DNA from: Isoetes taiwanensis
Taxonomy: Eukaryota > Streptophyta > Lycopodiopsida > Isoetales > Isoetaceae
Direction: 5' to 3'
Length of the DNA stretch: 64,000 nucleotides
Assembly: GCA_021234155.1 (NCBI GenBank)
Contig: JAJEKV010000003.1
Span: forward strand, 16,168,386-16,232,385
Position 1 is the stretch's first letter. The number at the start of each line of letters is the position of its first letter. The notes below the pieces were generated by a model, which worked only from the letters and a program-made list of their open reading frames with translations, was not told where the DNA came from and did no database searches. A program made the position numbers and the translations under genes. Below, piece after piece: positions 1 through 9,746 of the stretch.

Positions 1-2240
1 AGGGGAGATATACATTTTCTTGTTTTGGCGAGATCTCAATACTTGCACAATCACTCCATCCTCATATACTCCACACACCCCATTCACATCACCGCCCTAT
101 CACACTCATACTCATTTCCATCATTTTCCAACTCACCATATCTCATTCACATCATCCTATCACCACATTCATACTCATTCCATCAACACTTGCACTTTAT
201 ACTTCCACTCCATTATGTTCTCACTTGGACACCTTGGTACAAAATTGAAGACCCCTCTATGTATTCACTCTTGACATTGTATGGCTGAGGGGACTAGCCA
301 TTTTCTTGTTTTGGCAAGATGTTGCCCCCAAAGGGCAACATACTAACTGTGGTCAATGCATTAAACTAGGTTAAGTCATTTTGGAAGACTAGGTCAAAGT
401 TTGGAAGAGCTTGGTAGTCAACATTGATGTGGAGATCAAAGGATGCTTAACTTCTAGGTCAACAAGTGCTTAAAGTTCATAAGAGATCAACAAGTGCTTA
501 AAGTGCATAAGAGGTACTTTATTTGAGGTCAAATGCTTAGTCAAGAATATACCCTAGAAGAATCTGGGTTATGAAGTTTGGAAGACATCTTTTGAAGTTT
601 GGAAGTTAAAGAGCTTGGAAGACCCCTGTATACATGGCACCAAATCTTGCCTTCTTCTCTCCCCCATTTCCATACTCATATCTCATTCCCATTCACCCTT
701 TGTTTAACCATTGAAGTCCACATTTTCATGGCCATAAAATACCATTGTTGGCCTTATCATTACTCCTTTTTCTTGCAAATATCCTTAACCCCATTTTTCA
801 TCCCTACCATTGCTTCATAGTTCTTCCATTTCCCCGTGGTTCATTTCCCATTTTTCCTATGAGCTCTCATGTATACACGTGTCCCCATGGTATATCCCTA
901 CCTTAAGACCTAAAGATGCCCTAGAATATTCTATTATTTCCTCCCAAGTATGTAAAATTCCCATGGTCTCAAAAGTCTCCAAGGATTCCTTGATTATTTT
1001 TGAAAGATCTTTAAAACCATGCTCGAGGATTCCAAAAAGCCAAAATACAGCATATTCTGGGGATATACCCTCGAAAATACGGGAACCGTATCGCGCCATT
1101 TCCACGAAAAATACGGTCGAGAACCTTAAAACTGAGTTTCCAGCTCGAATCAAGCCGGATTTGGCTCCATTGACCTCGCAACCTACCTATTCCTACCCTC
1201 CCGCCCTCTAAGAATCAAATGAACCCATAAATCAAGGCTAAGATTGAGAAATCATTTGAAAACTAAGCTATATACAGGGGATTCGACAAAAATACTCTTT
1301 TGAAGGCCCAGAAGCGCTCAAATCTGACATTGGTCAATGCTAAGCATGATCTGAAGGATTCTTGAAGTCTCTGAGCACTCCTCGATCAGATTTGCAAAAA
1401 TTTGATTGATATTATCCTCTAAAATTATTTTACGACCTGAGATTGATATTTTCCAGCATTTGAAGTGTTGAAACACTATTATTCATTACTGTTGTGACTT
1501 ATTTATCTTCACATCAATGAAAACTTGTTGCCAAGTTGAAAAAGTTCTCTCTGATATGATCCTTAACAATTTTGTCTTTCAAAAAAATCCTACAGTAAAT
1601 CCCCCTATGCTTTCAATTGCTTTTGGTCCAGTTGCCATCAATCCTTGAGATATCTGAGACCTATAGGCTTTGAGAAAATAAAAAAATATCACCCACAACT
1701 CAAGTTAAAAAATCTTGCATTCTGTTTTGACTGTTCTTGACTGTATTTTGCCAAATCTGAGTACAAAAAATACTTCTGAGCATCTAAATAGAGATCTAAT
1801 CTCATGCCTTCATTCTTTACCACCCTTGTGACATATTGGCTTTGGAAATTCTCAAAAAGATGATCAGAAGCTCCAAATCCTTTTTTCTGATCACTGTTTT
1901 CCAATTTGACCTCTATTGACCAATTTTTGAGCCCACTTTAAGCTTGAATATCTCTCAGGATTATGATCTGACTTGGTTAAGAACTGCACCATTGGATTCC
2001 TATGACTTTTTTGTGTCAGTTTAAAGCATCTGACCCAAAGACCCAATCAATTATCGACTGCTGTATCAATTTGAGTCAAGGTCCCATTTTCTAGAAATGG
2101 GAAAGGTATGAAATTCTGAGTTTTTTTTTATTCTTAAGTAGATTTATCTTGCAAAGACTGATCACCTTAAGTGATCTGGAGGTCCTAACCCCAACTTGGG
2201 TCCCAACTCAAGTTGGCTCATTGTGGTTGACCTTTGAAGC
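1..2240. other. No gene recognised; repeat-like intergenic DNA
   Basis: I see no convincing exon or transposon protein here. A 17-base string, CATTTTCTTGTTTTGGC, occurs at about 13-29 and again at about 299-315, which suggests a duplicated repeat edge. A 28-bp tandem duplication lies at 456-511. The stretch just before the gypsy RT fragment at 2245 could hold an old LTR, but I found no paired copy in the window. Confidence 0.5.
456..511. repeat. Two-copy 28-bp tandem duplication
   Basis: Two adjacent 28-bp units share the core TCAACAAGTGCTTAAAGT and differ at two positions (AGGTC/AGATC near the start and TTC/TGC near the end). It is a small local duplication with no visible function. Confidence 0.7.
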
Positions 2241-2244
2241 CAGG

Positions 2245-2768
2245 TTGAGGGTCAACAAGCCATTAAAGAAGAAGATCTTGAAGAAAAAGAATTGCAACAA
2301 CTACATCCAATCCTAGTAATCAATGCTGGCAGTGAGAAGCAAGCCAAAGAGGTAAGAATCAATAAAAATGGCCAGGAAAGGGTCCTCTATGTTGGAGATA
2401 TGTTTAGAGAAGAGGATGAGTGTAAAGTGCATGGAGTTTTGTAATGAATGTAAGGATGTGTTTGCCTGGGATTATGATGAGCTGATTGGTGTAGATAGAG
2501 GTGTGTATGAATTTGAGATAAACATTAAAGAAGGAATGAAGCCTGTCATGCAAAAACTCAGAAGAATAAAAAGATGCTAGTGTGATAGCTGAGATTGTAA
2601 ATCCTGAATGGCCGTCATGCATTGTGCCTGTTGAGAAAAAAACAAAACTATCAGAATATGCATTGACTACCGGGACTTGAACAAAGCAACCATTGAAGAT
2701 TGCTATCCTTTGCCTTTTTTGGAAGATGTCCTATATGCTATGGCAGGTAAAGAGATGTATTCTTTCTT
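2245..2768 (+). pseudogene. Gypsy reverse transcriptase N-terminal fragment
   Basis: The translation tracks the RT region of the gypsy element at 32.7-33.5 kb block by block: a KDVFAWDYDEL segment, an FEINIKEGMKPVMQKLRRI segment, then ICIDYRDLNKATIEDCYPLP and AMAGKEMYSFL. Reading requires frame changes near 2,420 and 2,575-2,640, and stops interrupt it, so it cannot be expressed as one protein. The RT palm with the catalytic aspartates is absent because the sequence changes strand near 2,768. Confidence 0.85.
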
Positions 2769-3008
2769 AGTTGCTTCTTGAAGATCTGCTATCAGAGCCT
2801 TATATTCTGCCATATTTGAGGTTGCATTAGGAAAACTTCTGCCTACTTTTGCAAGCAACCTATTAGAAGAATCTTTAAGAATAGCAACAGAGGAGGCCAC
2901 ACTCAATCTTTTAGAAACACCACCATCAAACCATAAGTAAGCAAAGTTTTCTTGTTTTGGCAGAGCTACCTGCATAGGAGAGTTAGATATTAGATCATTT
3001 GTATTCAA
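2750..3008 (-). pseudogene. Gypsy RNase H (archaeal-type-like) N-terminal fragment
   Basis: The minus strand encodes FAYLWFDGGVSKRLSVASS, then a segment ending NMAEYKALIADLQEAT. FDGG and AEYKALI resemble the first aspartate and the glutamate of archaeal-type RNase H (RVT_3-like) domains. It is cut at about 2,768, where the opposite-strand RT fragment starts. In the related element at 18-33 kb the same domain lies between protease and RT, so its place here, downstream of protease on the minus strand, agrees. Confidence 0.7.
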
Positions 3009-3086
3009 CTCAAACTCTCCACAAGGATTTGACAGCAGAATGTCTTCTTCTATGAAGTTTACGTCTTCAAATTCACCTACTTTGTT

Positions 3087-3797
3087 CTAGAGTGTTACCC
3101 TTCTCTTACCATTGGAAATAGTGCATTCTCCTTTTGACCAAACAAGCCTGGCCTCAACTGTAGACAGCCACTTCCTCCCCAAAAGCAAATCATAAATGTC
3201 TGATTTCTCCTCTATTCCTTCAAAAGCAACAACAACAAAGTTAGCTGCAACAACTATTCCCTCTACATCAATTGGCACATTGCTAACTATGCCCATAGGG
3301 CTGATTTTTGTGTTTGAGAATGATTTTAAAACCATTGGAGCTTTCTTGTCTATCTCAAGGCCACACATTCTCGTAATCTGATGGGGCATCACATTCAGAG
3401 GTGATCCTCCATCTAATAGGACCTTGGTCAAGATCTTCTTGCCCATTCTGGCAATACAAGTGAAAGCCCCTGGGTCATAATCTTCCTGAGTGAGCATGTG
3501 CTCCTCAATATGATTGGTTAGAGCAAACTCATCTTCTTTGGTCAAATTCAGTACCTTCTTTCTGTAGGATGGAGCTATCTTGAGCAAAGTTAACAAGTCA
3601 ACACTGATTTTAGAATTCTTACGAAAATGCTCAAAATCCTCACTATCTTTATATTTTCTCAAATATTTCTGAATAGGGGGAGGAGGTACAACCATGTTTT
3701 GCTCGATTTCTCTGTGTCTCACATCATTAGCATCCTCATTGGCGTGTGCTGGCTCTTTCTCCTTTGCATTGTTCATACCTCTTGTGTGTACAGCCAT
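3087..3797 (-). CDS. Gypsy retropepsin-like aspartic protease region
   Basis: A 236-codon ORF without internal stops. The C-terminal half holds a retropepsin-like fold: the active-site segment VLLDGGSPLN (D-G-G in place of the usual D-S/T-G) followed about 75 residues later by DIYDLLLGRKWL, the conserved strand before the flap-side helix. The N-terminal part is polar and lies after the zinc knuckle at 3,885-4,172. The homologous ORF at 18,037-19,563 shows the same order. It would cleave the element polyprotein in virus-like particles. Its neighbours are decayed, so activity is doubtful. Confidence 0.8.
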   Translation of the reverse strand: MAVHTRGMNNAKEKEPAHANEDANDVRHREIEQNMVVPPPPIQKYLRKYKDSEDFEHFRKNSKISVDLLTLLKIAPSYRKKVLNLTKEDEFALTNHIEEHMLTQEDYDPGAFTCIARMGKKILTKVLLDGGSPLNVMPHQITRMCGLEIDKKAPMVLKSFSNTKISPMGIVSNVPIDVEGIVVAANFVVVAFEGIEEKSDIYDLLLGRKWLSTVEARLVWSKGECTISNGKRRVTL

Positions 3798-3884
3798 GAT
3801 TTCCTCTTATTCTTCAATCTCATGCACAAACCTGATATAAGCATTTTGCTCATTGGATTTAGATTTTTCTTGCCTAGCAAAATA

Positions 3885-4172
3885 CTATTTCACACTACAT
3901 CTGTCTTCATAGTGTTCTACTGCTTTGCAAAATGCACAAACAGGGCATTCCTTACCAAAATGCCCTCTTTTACCACATTTTGTACAAGGCCTGTACCAGC
4001 AATAGTTAGATGAGTGAGTGTTTCTCGAACAGTGAGCACAAGGTGGATATATTCTCTTTTCAGATCTGGAATTCTTCATTTCTTGAAGTTGCTTGGTCAC
4101 CTCAACTAGTGCCTTAGATACTTTGGTTATTTCAGCTCTCACATCTGCTACAGGACCTTCAGCATCCTCCAT
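3885..4172 (-). CDS. Gypsy gag C-terminal fragment with zinc knuckle
   Basis: A 95-codon minus-strand ORF. After a predicted coiled-coil-like stretch (KVSKALVEVTKQLQEMK) it has CTKCGKRGHFGKEC, a CCHC knuckle of the retroviral nucleocapsid type (C-x2-C-x4-H-x4-C), followed by a second Cys/His cluster (CAFCKAVEHYEDRC). This binds the element RNA. It matches the + strand ORF at 18,037-19,563. The upstream gag is missing. Confidence 0.85.
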   Translation of the reverse strand: MEDAEGPVADVRAEITKVSKALVEVTKQLQEMKNSRSEKRIYPPCAHCSRNTHSSNYCWYRPCTKCGKRGHFGKECPVCAFCKAVEHYEDRCSVK

Positions 4173-4620
4173 TTTTTACTTCTTCTTTTCTTTTTGAACA
4201 ACATGCTCAGATGTTTCATTAGTTCTCCTGGGGGCCATGAGTTCAAATTCCAGGAAAATAATCTCGGTAGAACCTCCAAAATGTTGAAGGTGTTCCTGGC
4301 AAAACCTTCAACCTCAGTGGTTTAGAACCTCCAGGTTGCTTAAGGCAACCACTCTGAGTGAGAAAAAACAAAAAAAAGTGCTCCGACAATTGCCTGACTT
4401 AGCTTTCCCTGAATGGTAAAAAGTCTGCCTCATAAGAAAATTTAATAAATGCAAACCAAAGGGATTTTGATCATGATTCTTGTTTTCATAATTGCAGAAG
4501 ACCTCGAAGTATCTTGGGGCAAAAGTCAGAGAGATTTTGACAAGGGTAGAGGAATCCACCAACATAGAGTTCCTGGAAAACCCAAAAGGGCGGGGTTTTT
4601 CATCCTATGAGAAGCGAGTT
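4173..4620 (-). other. Gypsy leader or LTR-edge remnant
   Basis: Read on the minus strand, 4,290-4,200 contains GGAGGTTCTACCGAGAT followed by sequence ending in GAACTCATGGC. This is nearly the same as 17,362-17,403 just before gag of the element at 16,819. Further out, near 4,595-4,560, is a block beginning GGATGAAAAACCCC that also occurs at 44,876 and, inverted, at 59,745. I could not define LTR ends. Confidence 0.45.
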
Positions 4621-6392
4621 TTTCTCATGTTTGCATAGATCAAGCGACGGATAACCCGTCTTTTATCTTGTATTCTTTAATTTCGACATACTCTCGATGA
4701 TTGTCTAGTTTCAGAGCATTTAGTTTTCAAGTGTTTTCAAAATTTTCTACCCCTAGTAGGGGAATCAATTTGTACTACAAAGCTCAATCAGAAAACCACT
4801 TCACTTGGCCACTTGATTGCATCATAGGACCCATCCTAGGAATAATTTTTGTATATTGTCAAACATTCTCAGCATATTGTCCATTGGGCTAGAGATAAAA
4901 TGCGTCAACTTTTTTTTACATTGCAATACTTCACGAACGATTTTGCCAACACTTAGAAAAAGTTGAGTGTAATTCTAATATGTATTGTCCTTGGCTTAAT
5001 GGATGTCAGCAAAAGATGTCCACCTATCAAGTAATCATCAATAAAAACTTCACAATAGCTAGTTCCCCTGGCCATTGGTTTTGTGCTTCATATCAGTGCT
5101 CATATTGTCAATTACTAAAATGGCTAAGTGTGTCAACATCCAATTGATAAAACATGGCATGCGCTGTAAGATTGAATGGTACTAGTTTGCCTCTATTTCA
5201 AGATCGAACTTGTATAAGGCAGAAAATCATATTATTAAGCAGAGCCAAAAACTTGAAATACCTCAACCTATGCACATCCATCTTTGACGACTAATTCATT
5301 AGTGTGCATACCGTATCTCCTGCATCTACATGTTCAATGCATACATGGCAGTCAACATGACAGATGCAAAGTAAACGACCAAATGATCTTCAAACTAACA
5401 TGATATAGGACCCGTGCATATAGACAAAGCTATAATCACAGATCATGTAACAATGCCCATAGAGACTACTAAATGCAAAAACAAATTGGTATTGTATATG
5501 GGTCAAAATATGTTTTAGAACAATGGCATAGTTGGTGTCCTTATAGTAGGCAAATAAGAGCTCCCACTAGTTGTAAGTGCATCTTGATTCATTAGAACTT
5601 AAGCTTTTGACCAAGTTGTAATTTATATTCGACACTTTTGTCTTCTTGCCAAACTTTTAGCCTCCAAACAGTGATGCATTAGTCCCTACAAAAAGACATC
5701 TATATTCTAAACGAGGTGCACCTTGGATTGCCACAATCGTCGGATCCATCGATCCTATGGCCTAGAATGTATATTGGAGCCTCTAGGCACCTCTCGTTTC
5801 ACTTATTGTCATTTATGATTGGGGGTGCCTATAATTTTGAAATACGAAATACGAGTTTGCCTAAGGTTTTGATAGAACATATTCGACCCTCTATACGGCT
5901 TCACCTAAGGTTTTAGAATATAAAATACGAGGGGCTCGAACCTCTACCAAAATAACTCAATGTCCTAATAAAACTACTTTAGTCAATCTAACCAGTGAGC
6001 CAACGTGATTACTTTTTATGTTAAGTCTATGTTTTTTATAACATCCAATTTATTTATTTTAGGGATATGGCCTATGGTTTCAGGAATTATATTCATATGA
6101 AATCCCCCTGGAACCCCCTGTTATTGTACTATTCTAATATGGCCTTAGCGAGATGAGCATGAATATGCTTCCTCCATTCTAAAATTTGATAACAGACCTA
6201 GGAATTCAAAGCAGTAGCATATGTGACCTTATTTGACTCGTATCCATCTTCATGTATTTGCATTGAAAGTTCCATTGCACTTTTGCACAACTCATATCGG
6301 TCCATGTAAACACATTCATTGTGTCTGATCAAACAGGATATTAGCTCAAATGGTGCAAATTAGCAAAAGGTAGACTTAAAATGAAAATTAGT
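4621..6392. other. No gene recognised between gypsy remnants and host exon
   Basis: Apart from the tRNA-like segment at 5,932-6,004 I find no ORF with coding character, no LTR pair and no clear tandem structure in this AT-rich stretch. It may be intron or 3' flank of the gene whose exons lie at 6,393-6,831 on the minus strand. Confidence 0.4.
5700..6004 (-). mobile_element. tRNA-derived SINE-like element
   Basis: On the minus strand an RNA polymerase III A-box-like TGGCTCACTGG lies at about 6,002-5,992 and a B-box-like GGTTCGAGCCC at 5,942-5,932, spaced as in a tRNA. The sequence between does not fold as a functional tRNA cloverleaf by eye, so a SINE head is likelier. The 3' limit near 5,700 is a guess; no target-site duplication was found. 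Confidence 0.45.
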
Positions 6393-6747
6393 CTACGAAA
6401 AGTATTCCAAGCAATTTGATACAAACTTGTAACTCACTGCACTAAGTTGCAGACCCGGCATTGAGTTTACTGAAACTAGTTCCTTCACAAGATAAAAGAA
6501 AATTGCTCGAGTTGGATAAAGATTGATAGAAAGAAGCTCATGAAAAACATATATTAAGCTACTGTTGGCAACAACTGGAGGACCTAGAAGGAAAAGAACT
6601 GAAGGATTGAGATTTAATAAAGCTAAAAACTTTCCCTCTTGAAGAAATCCCGTAGATAGATATTTGAACATGCCATGGTCTTCTCTGCAAAAATCCAAAG
6701 AGCAATGATAGCAATATGCTGCCGCATATGCATCCCTGCTTGCCATT
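6393..6747 (-). CDS. Host gene exon, function unknown (interrupted gene)
   Basis: The minus strand has an acceptor (AACCTTTAG) right before 6,747 and an open frame of 117 codons after it, ending with a stop at 6,393. The frame continues in phase from the exon ending at 6,778, whose donor is GAG|GTAAGT. The first residues include MASRDAYAAAYCYHCSLDFC. I do not recognise the family. The later part is hydrophobic and less convincing; a second acceptor-like TTCCTTCTAG near 6,590 suggests the real exon may end earlier. The upstream exon is split by the LINE insertion, so the gene is probably dead at this locus. Confidence 0.4.
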
Positions 6748-6777
6748 CTAAAGGTTTTAAAACATTCTTTTACTTAC

Positions 6778-6830
6778 CTCTCCTTGAAGTTGGCAATTTG
6801 CTCAGGCCTAAGGTCAATTTGCAAACAACT

Positions 6831-6831
<1 letters not shown>
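6778..6831 (-). pseudogene. 3' half of a host exon split by the LINE insertion
   Basis: On the minus strand this segment ends at a perfect donor (GAGAG|GTAAGT) and encodes LQIDLRPEQIANFKE in the phase required by the next exon at 6,747. Its 5' part, with an acceptor-like TTATTACTTTAG, lies at 14,945-14,980, on the far side of the LINE. The 17 bases at 6,815-6,831 are the duplicated target. Reading across one target copy is open in that frame. Confidence 0.45.
6815..6831. repeat. LINE target-site duplication, left copy
   Basis: CAATTTGCAAACAACTG, 17 bases, directly beside the poly(T) at 6,832 and identical to 14,945-14,961. Because one copy abuts the poly(T) and the other abuts the last base of LINE sequence, it is best read as the target-site duplication of one insertion. 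Confidence 0.88.

Positions 6832-6862
<31 letters not shown>
6832..6862 (-). other. Terminal poly(A) of the LINE insertion (poly-T on + strand)
   Basis: About 31 consecutive T on the plus strand, starting right after the left TSD. It marks the 3' end of the reverse-transcribed RNA. Two shorter T-tracts, near 9,739 and 12,021, lie inside the insertion. Confidence 0.85.
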
Positions 6863-6866
<4 letters not shown>

Positions 6867-9058
6867 AAAATTTGGATTATTGCTTCTATAGCCTATCAAT
6901 TTCTAGGGTCAATATACATGAAAGATGATATAGTGCCACTTTTTATCAATTAGACCTTTGATTTACCATAGCCATGGCCCCTTGTGGATGTCTTTTAGTG
7001 CCCTTGGTCCTATTTAATTCCTATGACCTTGTACAAAAATGTTGCATATTGGAATGTGGTGATATACGTGCATGTACATGTGCTTTATCTAGGCAACATG
7101 CATCATATCAAACCGTGGCTTTGACATTTGTCTTTCAACATGCAAAAGTGCTTGCATGTTAACGTGGTTACATAGAATGAGAGGCCCTTACTTCACATTT
7201 ATATGCATGCAATTTTGCACTAGTGAGTGCTACACGCTATTTTATTTTCAAAGATGCGTTTATAAGGCTTTGAGACTTGTCTATTATTGACCATATTAAT
7301 ATGTTGACCATGTAAGCGTGATGGTTGCAACTTGCAACTTCATTTATCATGGTCGGTATTATGATGTTTAAGATATGCATTAATATTTTACATTTTTGGA
7401 ATCGGGTCTGCAACCCGTGACTACCATCAGCCAGCTACACAGAGAAACTGCTCCACAGTCCAGTATTCTGGCGGGACGGCATCAAGCCTTGTGCCACATT
7501 TTGATACATTCGCTAAATAATCCGGATTTTTCATATATACTATCTGGATCCAACACCTCTACAAATGGTAAGCTGGTTGCTAAAAGCAGTTCTTGCTATT
7601 CTGATAGGTCAAGCGATACTTTGGATAAATCAGCCAGCTCATATAGATTACTTTCGGCCATTGATTGTAGCACGTACCGATGTATGGGCTCTGGCAAAAA
7701 TTGACACTTAGGGTTTTCCAAACCTAATTTCTCTGATATAAACCCTAGCCGCTTATGGTGGTTGATTCAAAGCACATGTAATCTCAGTTATTGGTTTGAT
7801 AAGAAAATGCTAAAGGAAGTTGTTCTACAAGCAAACAGAGGTCCCTGGCCAAAAAGTATGCCGCTTGGATGATGCTAATGGAGCTGGACATATATCAGGA
7901 AGCAAAAAAAGAACTGTAATGGTGCTCATGTTTTCTGAAACTCAACAAGAGGACATCTTTCAATAAGGTAAATTGATTATTTCAGTTTATATTTTCAATA
8001 AGCAGGCGCTTTTTCCTTAAAGCTTGATGCTTTGGTCATGGATAAATGGTTCTTACTTGCTCTTTAAAATGGTAACATCCTTCTAAACCAGTGGTTTGGA
8101 TGTTCATGCTAATACTTCACTGCTGTTCTTTCTTAAACATAACTGGTTTACATAGTCCCTTCCTTGTTTCGTATTTCCTAAACTAACAGGGCAAAAGGTT
8201 ACAAAGGCTGATCGGCTATAAACCGAGAGGCTCCATTTGTACCTTTTGGCCCTTCATTCATTACCAAGCCTATTAGTTGGAATACTGAAAATGGAAGTGG
8301 AAATAAGCGTCTACAACATGCAGTCTGCTGATTTTCAACTGTGGAAGAATCGTCTCCATAAATCATGACATCAAGCTACTCTTTCAAAACTTGTAAAGGT
8401 TTAAACTGCTTATTTATGCTCTGCTCTAGTGTGGTGACACTTTCATATTGTATTTGTACTTGAGTTTTCTCTACTTCCAAGACATTGTTTAATTTTGCTA
8501 GAAAGGCATTCGTCGCTACCATGTCTTGATTTGCAGCCTTACTTGTTGTTGCTGCTATACAGTCTTGATTTGGGGAATGTTTACCTCTCAAACATTATGT
8601 ATTATCCGTCCATACATTATTGCATTTACAAGAAAACCTTTTGTTATATAGTCTGTCTAATAAATCATGGCACTGATGTGCTGTTTGATTGCTGCTTAAC
8701 AGTTTTTACTTCTAGCAATGATTATTCCCTTGCATGTGCTGTTTTATTTGGCCAGTGGGTTTTGTTCAGTTCTGGCCAGATTTGATGACTCTAGGGGACC
8801 TTGTTTACATTTTATATTTGAAATACGATATTTGGGATCTTATGCATGTAACACTTTCTTGAAAGGCATTAGACTTACGTTTTTGGCACAATTTTGCATT
8901 GTGCAAAATGTTGATAATTGGATAAAGGATAAAGGATCAAAAGATTGTGTACCAGTCTTGAATGCTTTGATTCAAGTCTTTGGATTGATAAAACAGTAGA
9001 GGGATTGACCGAAGCTGATGCATGACCTAATACATTAGGTCAGGCCGGGTTTTTTTTA
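6863..9058. repeat. Large direct repeat, copy 1 (transduced DNA)
   Basis: This 2.2-kb segment recurs at 9,747-12,030 in the same orientation, nearly identical over most of its length. Differences include a 62-base segment present only in copy 2 (near 11,170-11,235) and small indels near 7,068 and 9,958. Both copies end in a T-tract after GGTCAGGCC. Each holds a conserved 102-codon ORF (7,396-7,704 here). It lies between the LINE's two poly(T) tracts and so travelled with it. Confidence 0.88.
7396..7704 (+). CDS. Exon-like ORF of unknown function, copy 1
   Basis: A 102-codon ORF starting MESGLQPVTTISQLHRE, preserved almost unchanged in the second repeat copy at 10,291-10,599; both copies end in RCMGSGKN. 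Preservation may only reflect recent duplication. A donor-like AAATG|GTAAGC lies inside it near 7,566, so the true coding exon could be shorter or in another frame. I recognise no domain. It may be a captured host gene fragment. Confidence 0.25.
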   Translation: MESGLQPVTTISQLHRETAPQSSILAGRHQALCHILIHSLNNPDFSYILSGSNTSTNGKLVAKSSSCYSDRSSDTLDKSASSYRLLSAIDCSTYRCMGSGKN

Positions 9059-9746
9059 GATACTTCAATTCTTTGGTTTAACCAGAGATGCATGTGTCTT
9101 TTGGTCCCTATCCTGTATATTTGGCATTCATACTCTCTTTTGATTAGCAAAGATACTGACTATGAATAATTCTGTAGGAACTTTATGAGGAGAATCAATA
9201 TATTGTGGTCCCTCCCACGTGGAATAAGGAGATACCTGACCTGGCACATGCTGCTAGCAAAATGGATAGTCCTAGCAATGTTGTCCAGACCTGGATGCGT
9301 TGCATACACCAGGTTGCATGAGTTTATACACAAGAAGGAGATATCTTGGGGAGTACTCTATTGGTACATAAAGATCTGCCACTCGGCTCTAATAAAATTG
9401 CCCCTTGGCTTTAAATAATAAAGATGCCATACTTATGGCCGTCACTGCACAATCAATCAATGCATTGACTTTGAGGTTTATTTCAAAAAGGGAAGTGCAT
9501 ATTACATCTGGCGCAATGTTTACTCTGGACTCATTTACTCTGCAAGTGTGCTGCTACGAGAAATCAACAACTTTTGAAAAGGTATGTTTTCTCTAATAAT
9601 CTATTTGATTAAGGGTACATGAAAGAATAGGGTAGGGACTGACCTCTGCTGTAATGGTAGGGGTCAGCCCTCCCTATTGTTACAGCTTCATTACTTTGAA
9701 AACACTGAGGCCAGTCTTATCCTACGGATGGTGGTAGGTTTTTTTT
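9059..9746 (+). other. Spacer between the direct repeats, with exon-like sequence
   Basis: Between the two repeat copies, the plus strand has an acceptor (AATTCTGTAG) before 9,180 and an open segment encoding ELYEENQYIVVPPTWNKE and onward to a donor-like CACCAG|GTTGC near 9,311. A second open stretch at 9,405-9,581 ends at GAAAAG|GTATGT. These look like exons of an unidentified host gene carried as genomic, intron-containing DNA, antisense to the LINE. The spacer ends in a short T-tract. Confidence 0.4.

Larger units (their letters stand above)
2245..4330. mobile_element. Rearranged Ty3/gypsy fragments in opposite orientations
   Basis: Two pieces of the same gypsy family as the element at 16,819-34,104 meet near 2,768. 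Left of it, the plus strand encodes the start of the reverse transcriptase region. Right of it, the minus strand encodes gag zinc knuckle, protease and an RNase H domain, read from 4,172 downwards. The pieces are therefore head to head rather than in element order. An inversion inside one old copy, or insertion of one fragment into another, would both give this. The plus part has several stops; the minus part retains a 236-codon protease ORF. Confidence 0.8.

Noticed and set aside
5932-6004. Functional tRNA gene
   Set aside because: A- and B-boxes are present but the acceptor and anticodon arms do not pair by eye.
6832-6862. Poly(T) as simple repeat or terminator
   Set aside because: It starts exactly at the end of a 17-bp target duplication, which fits a retrotransposon poly(A) tail better.
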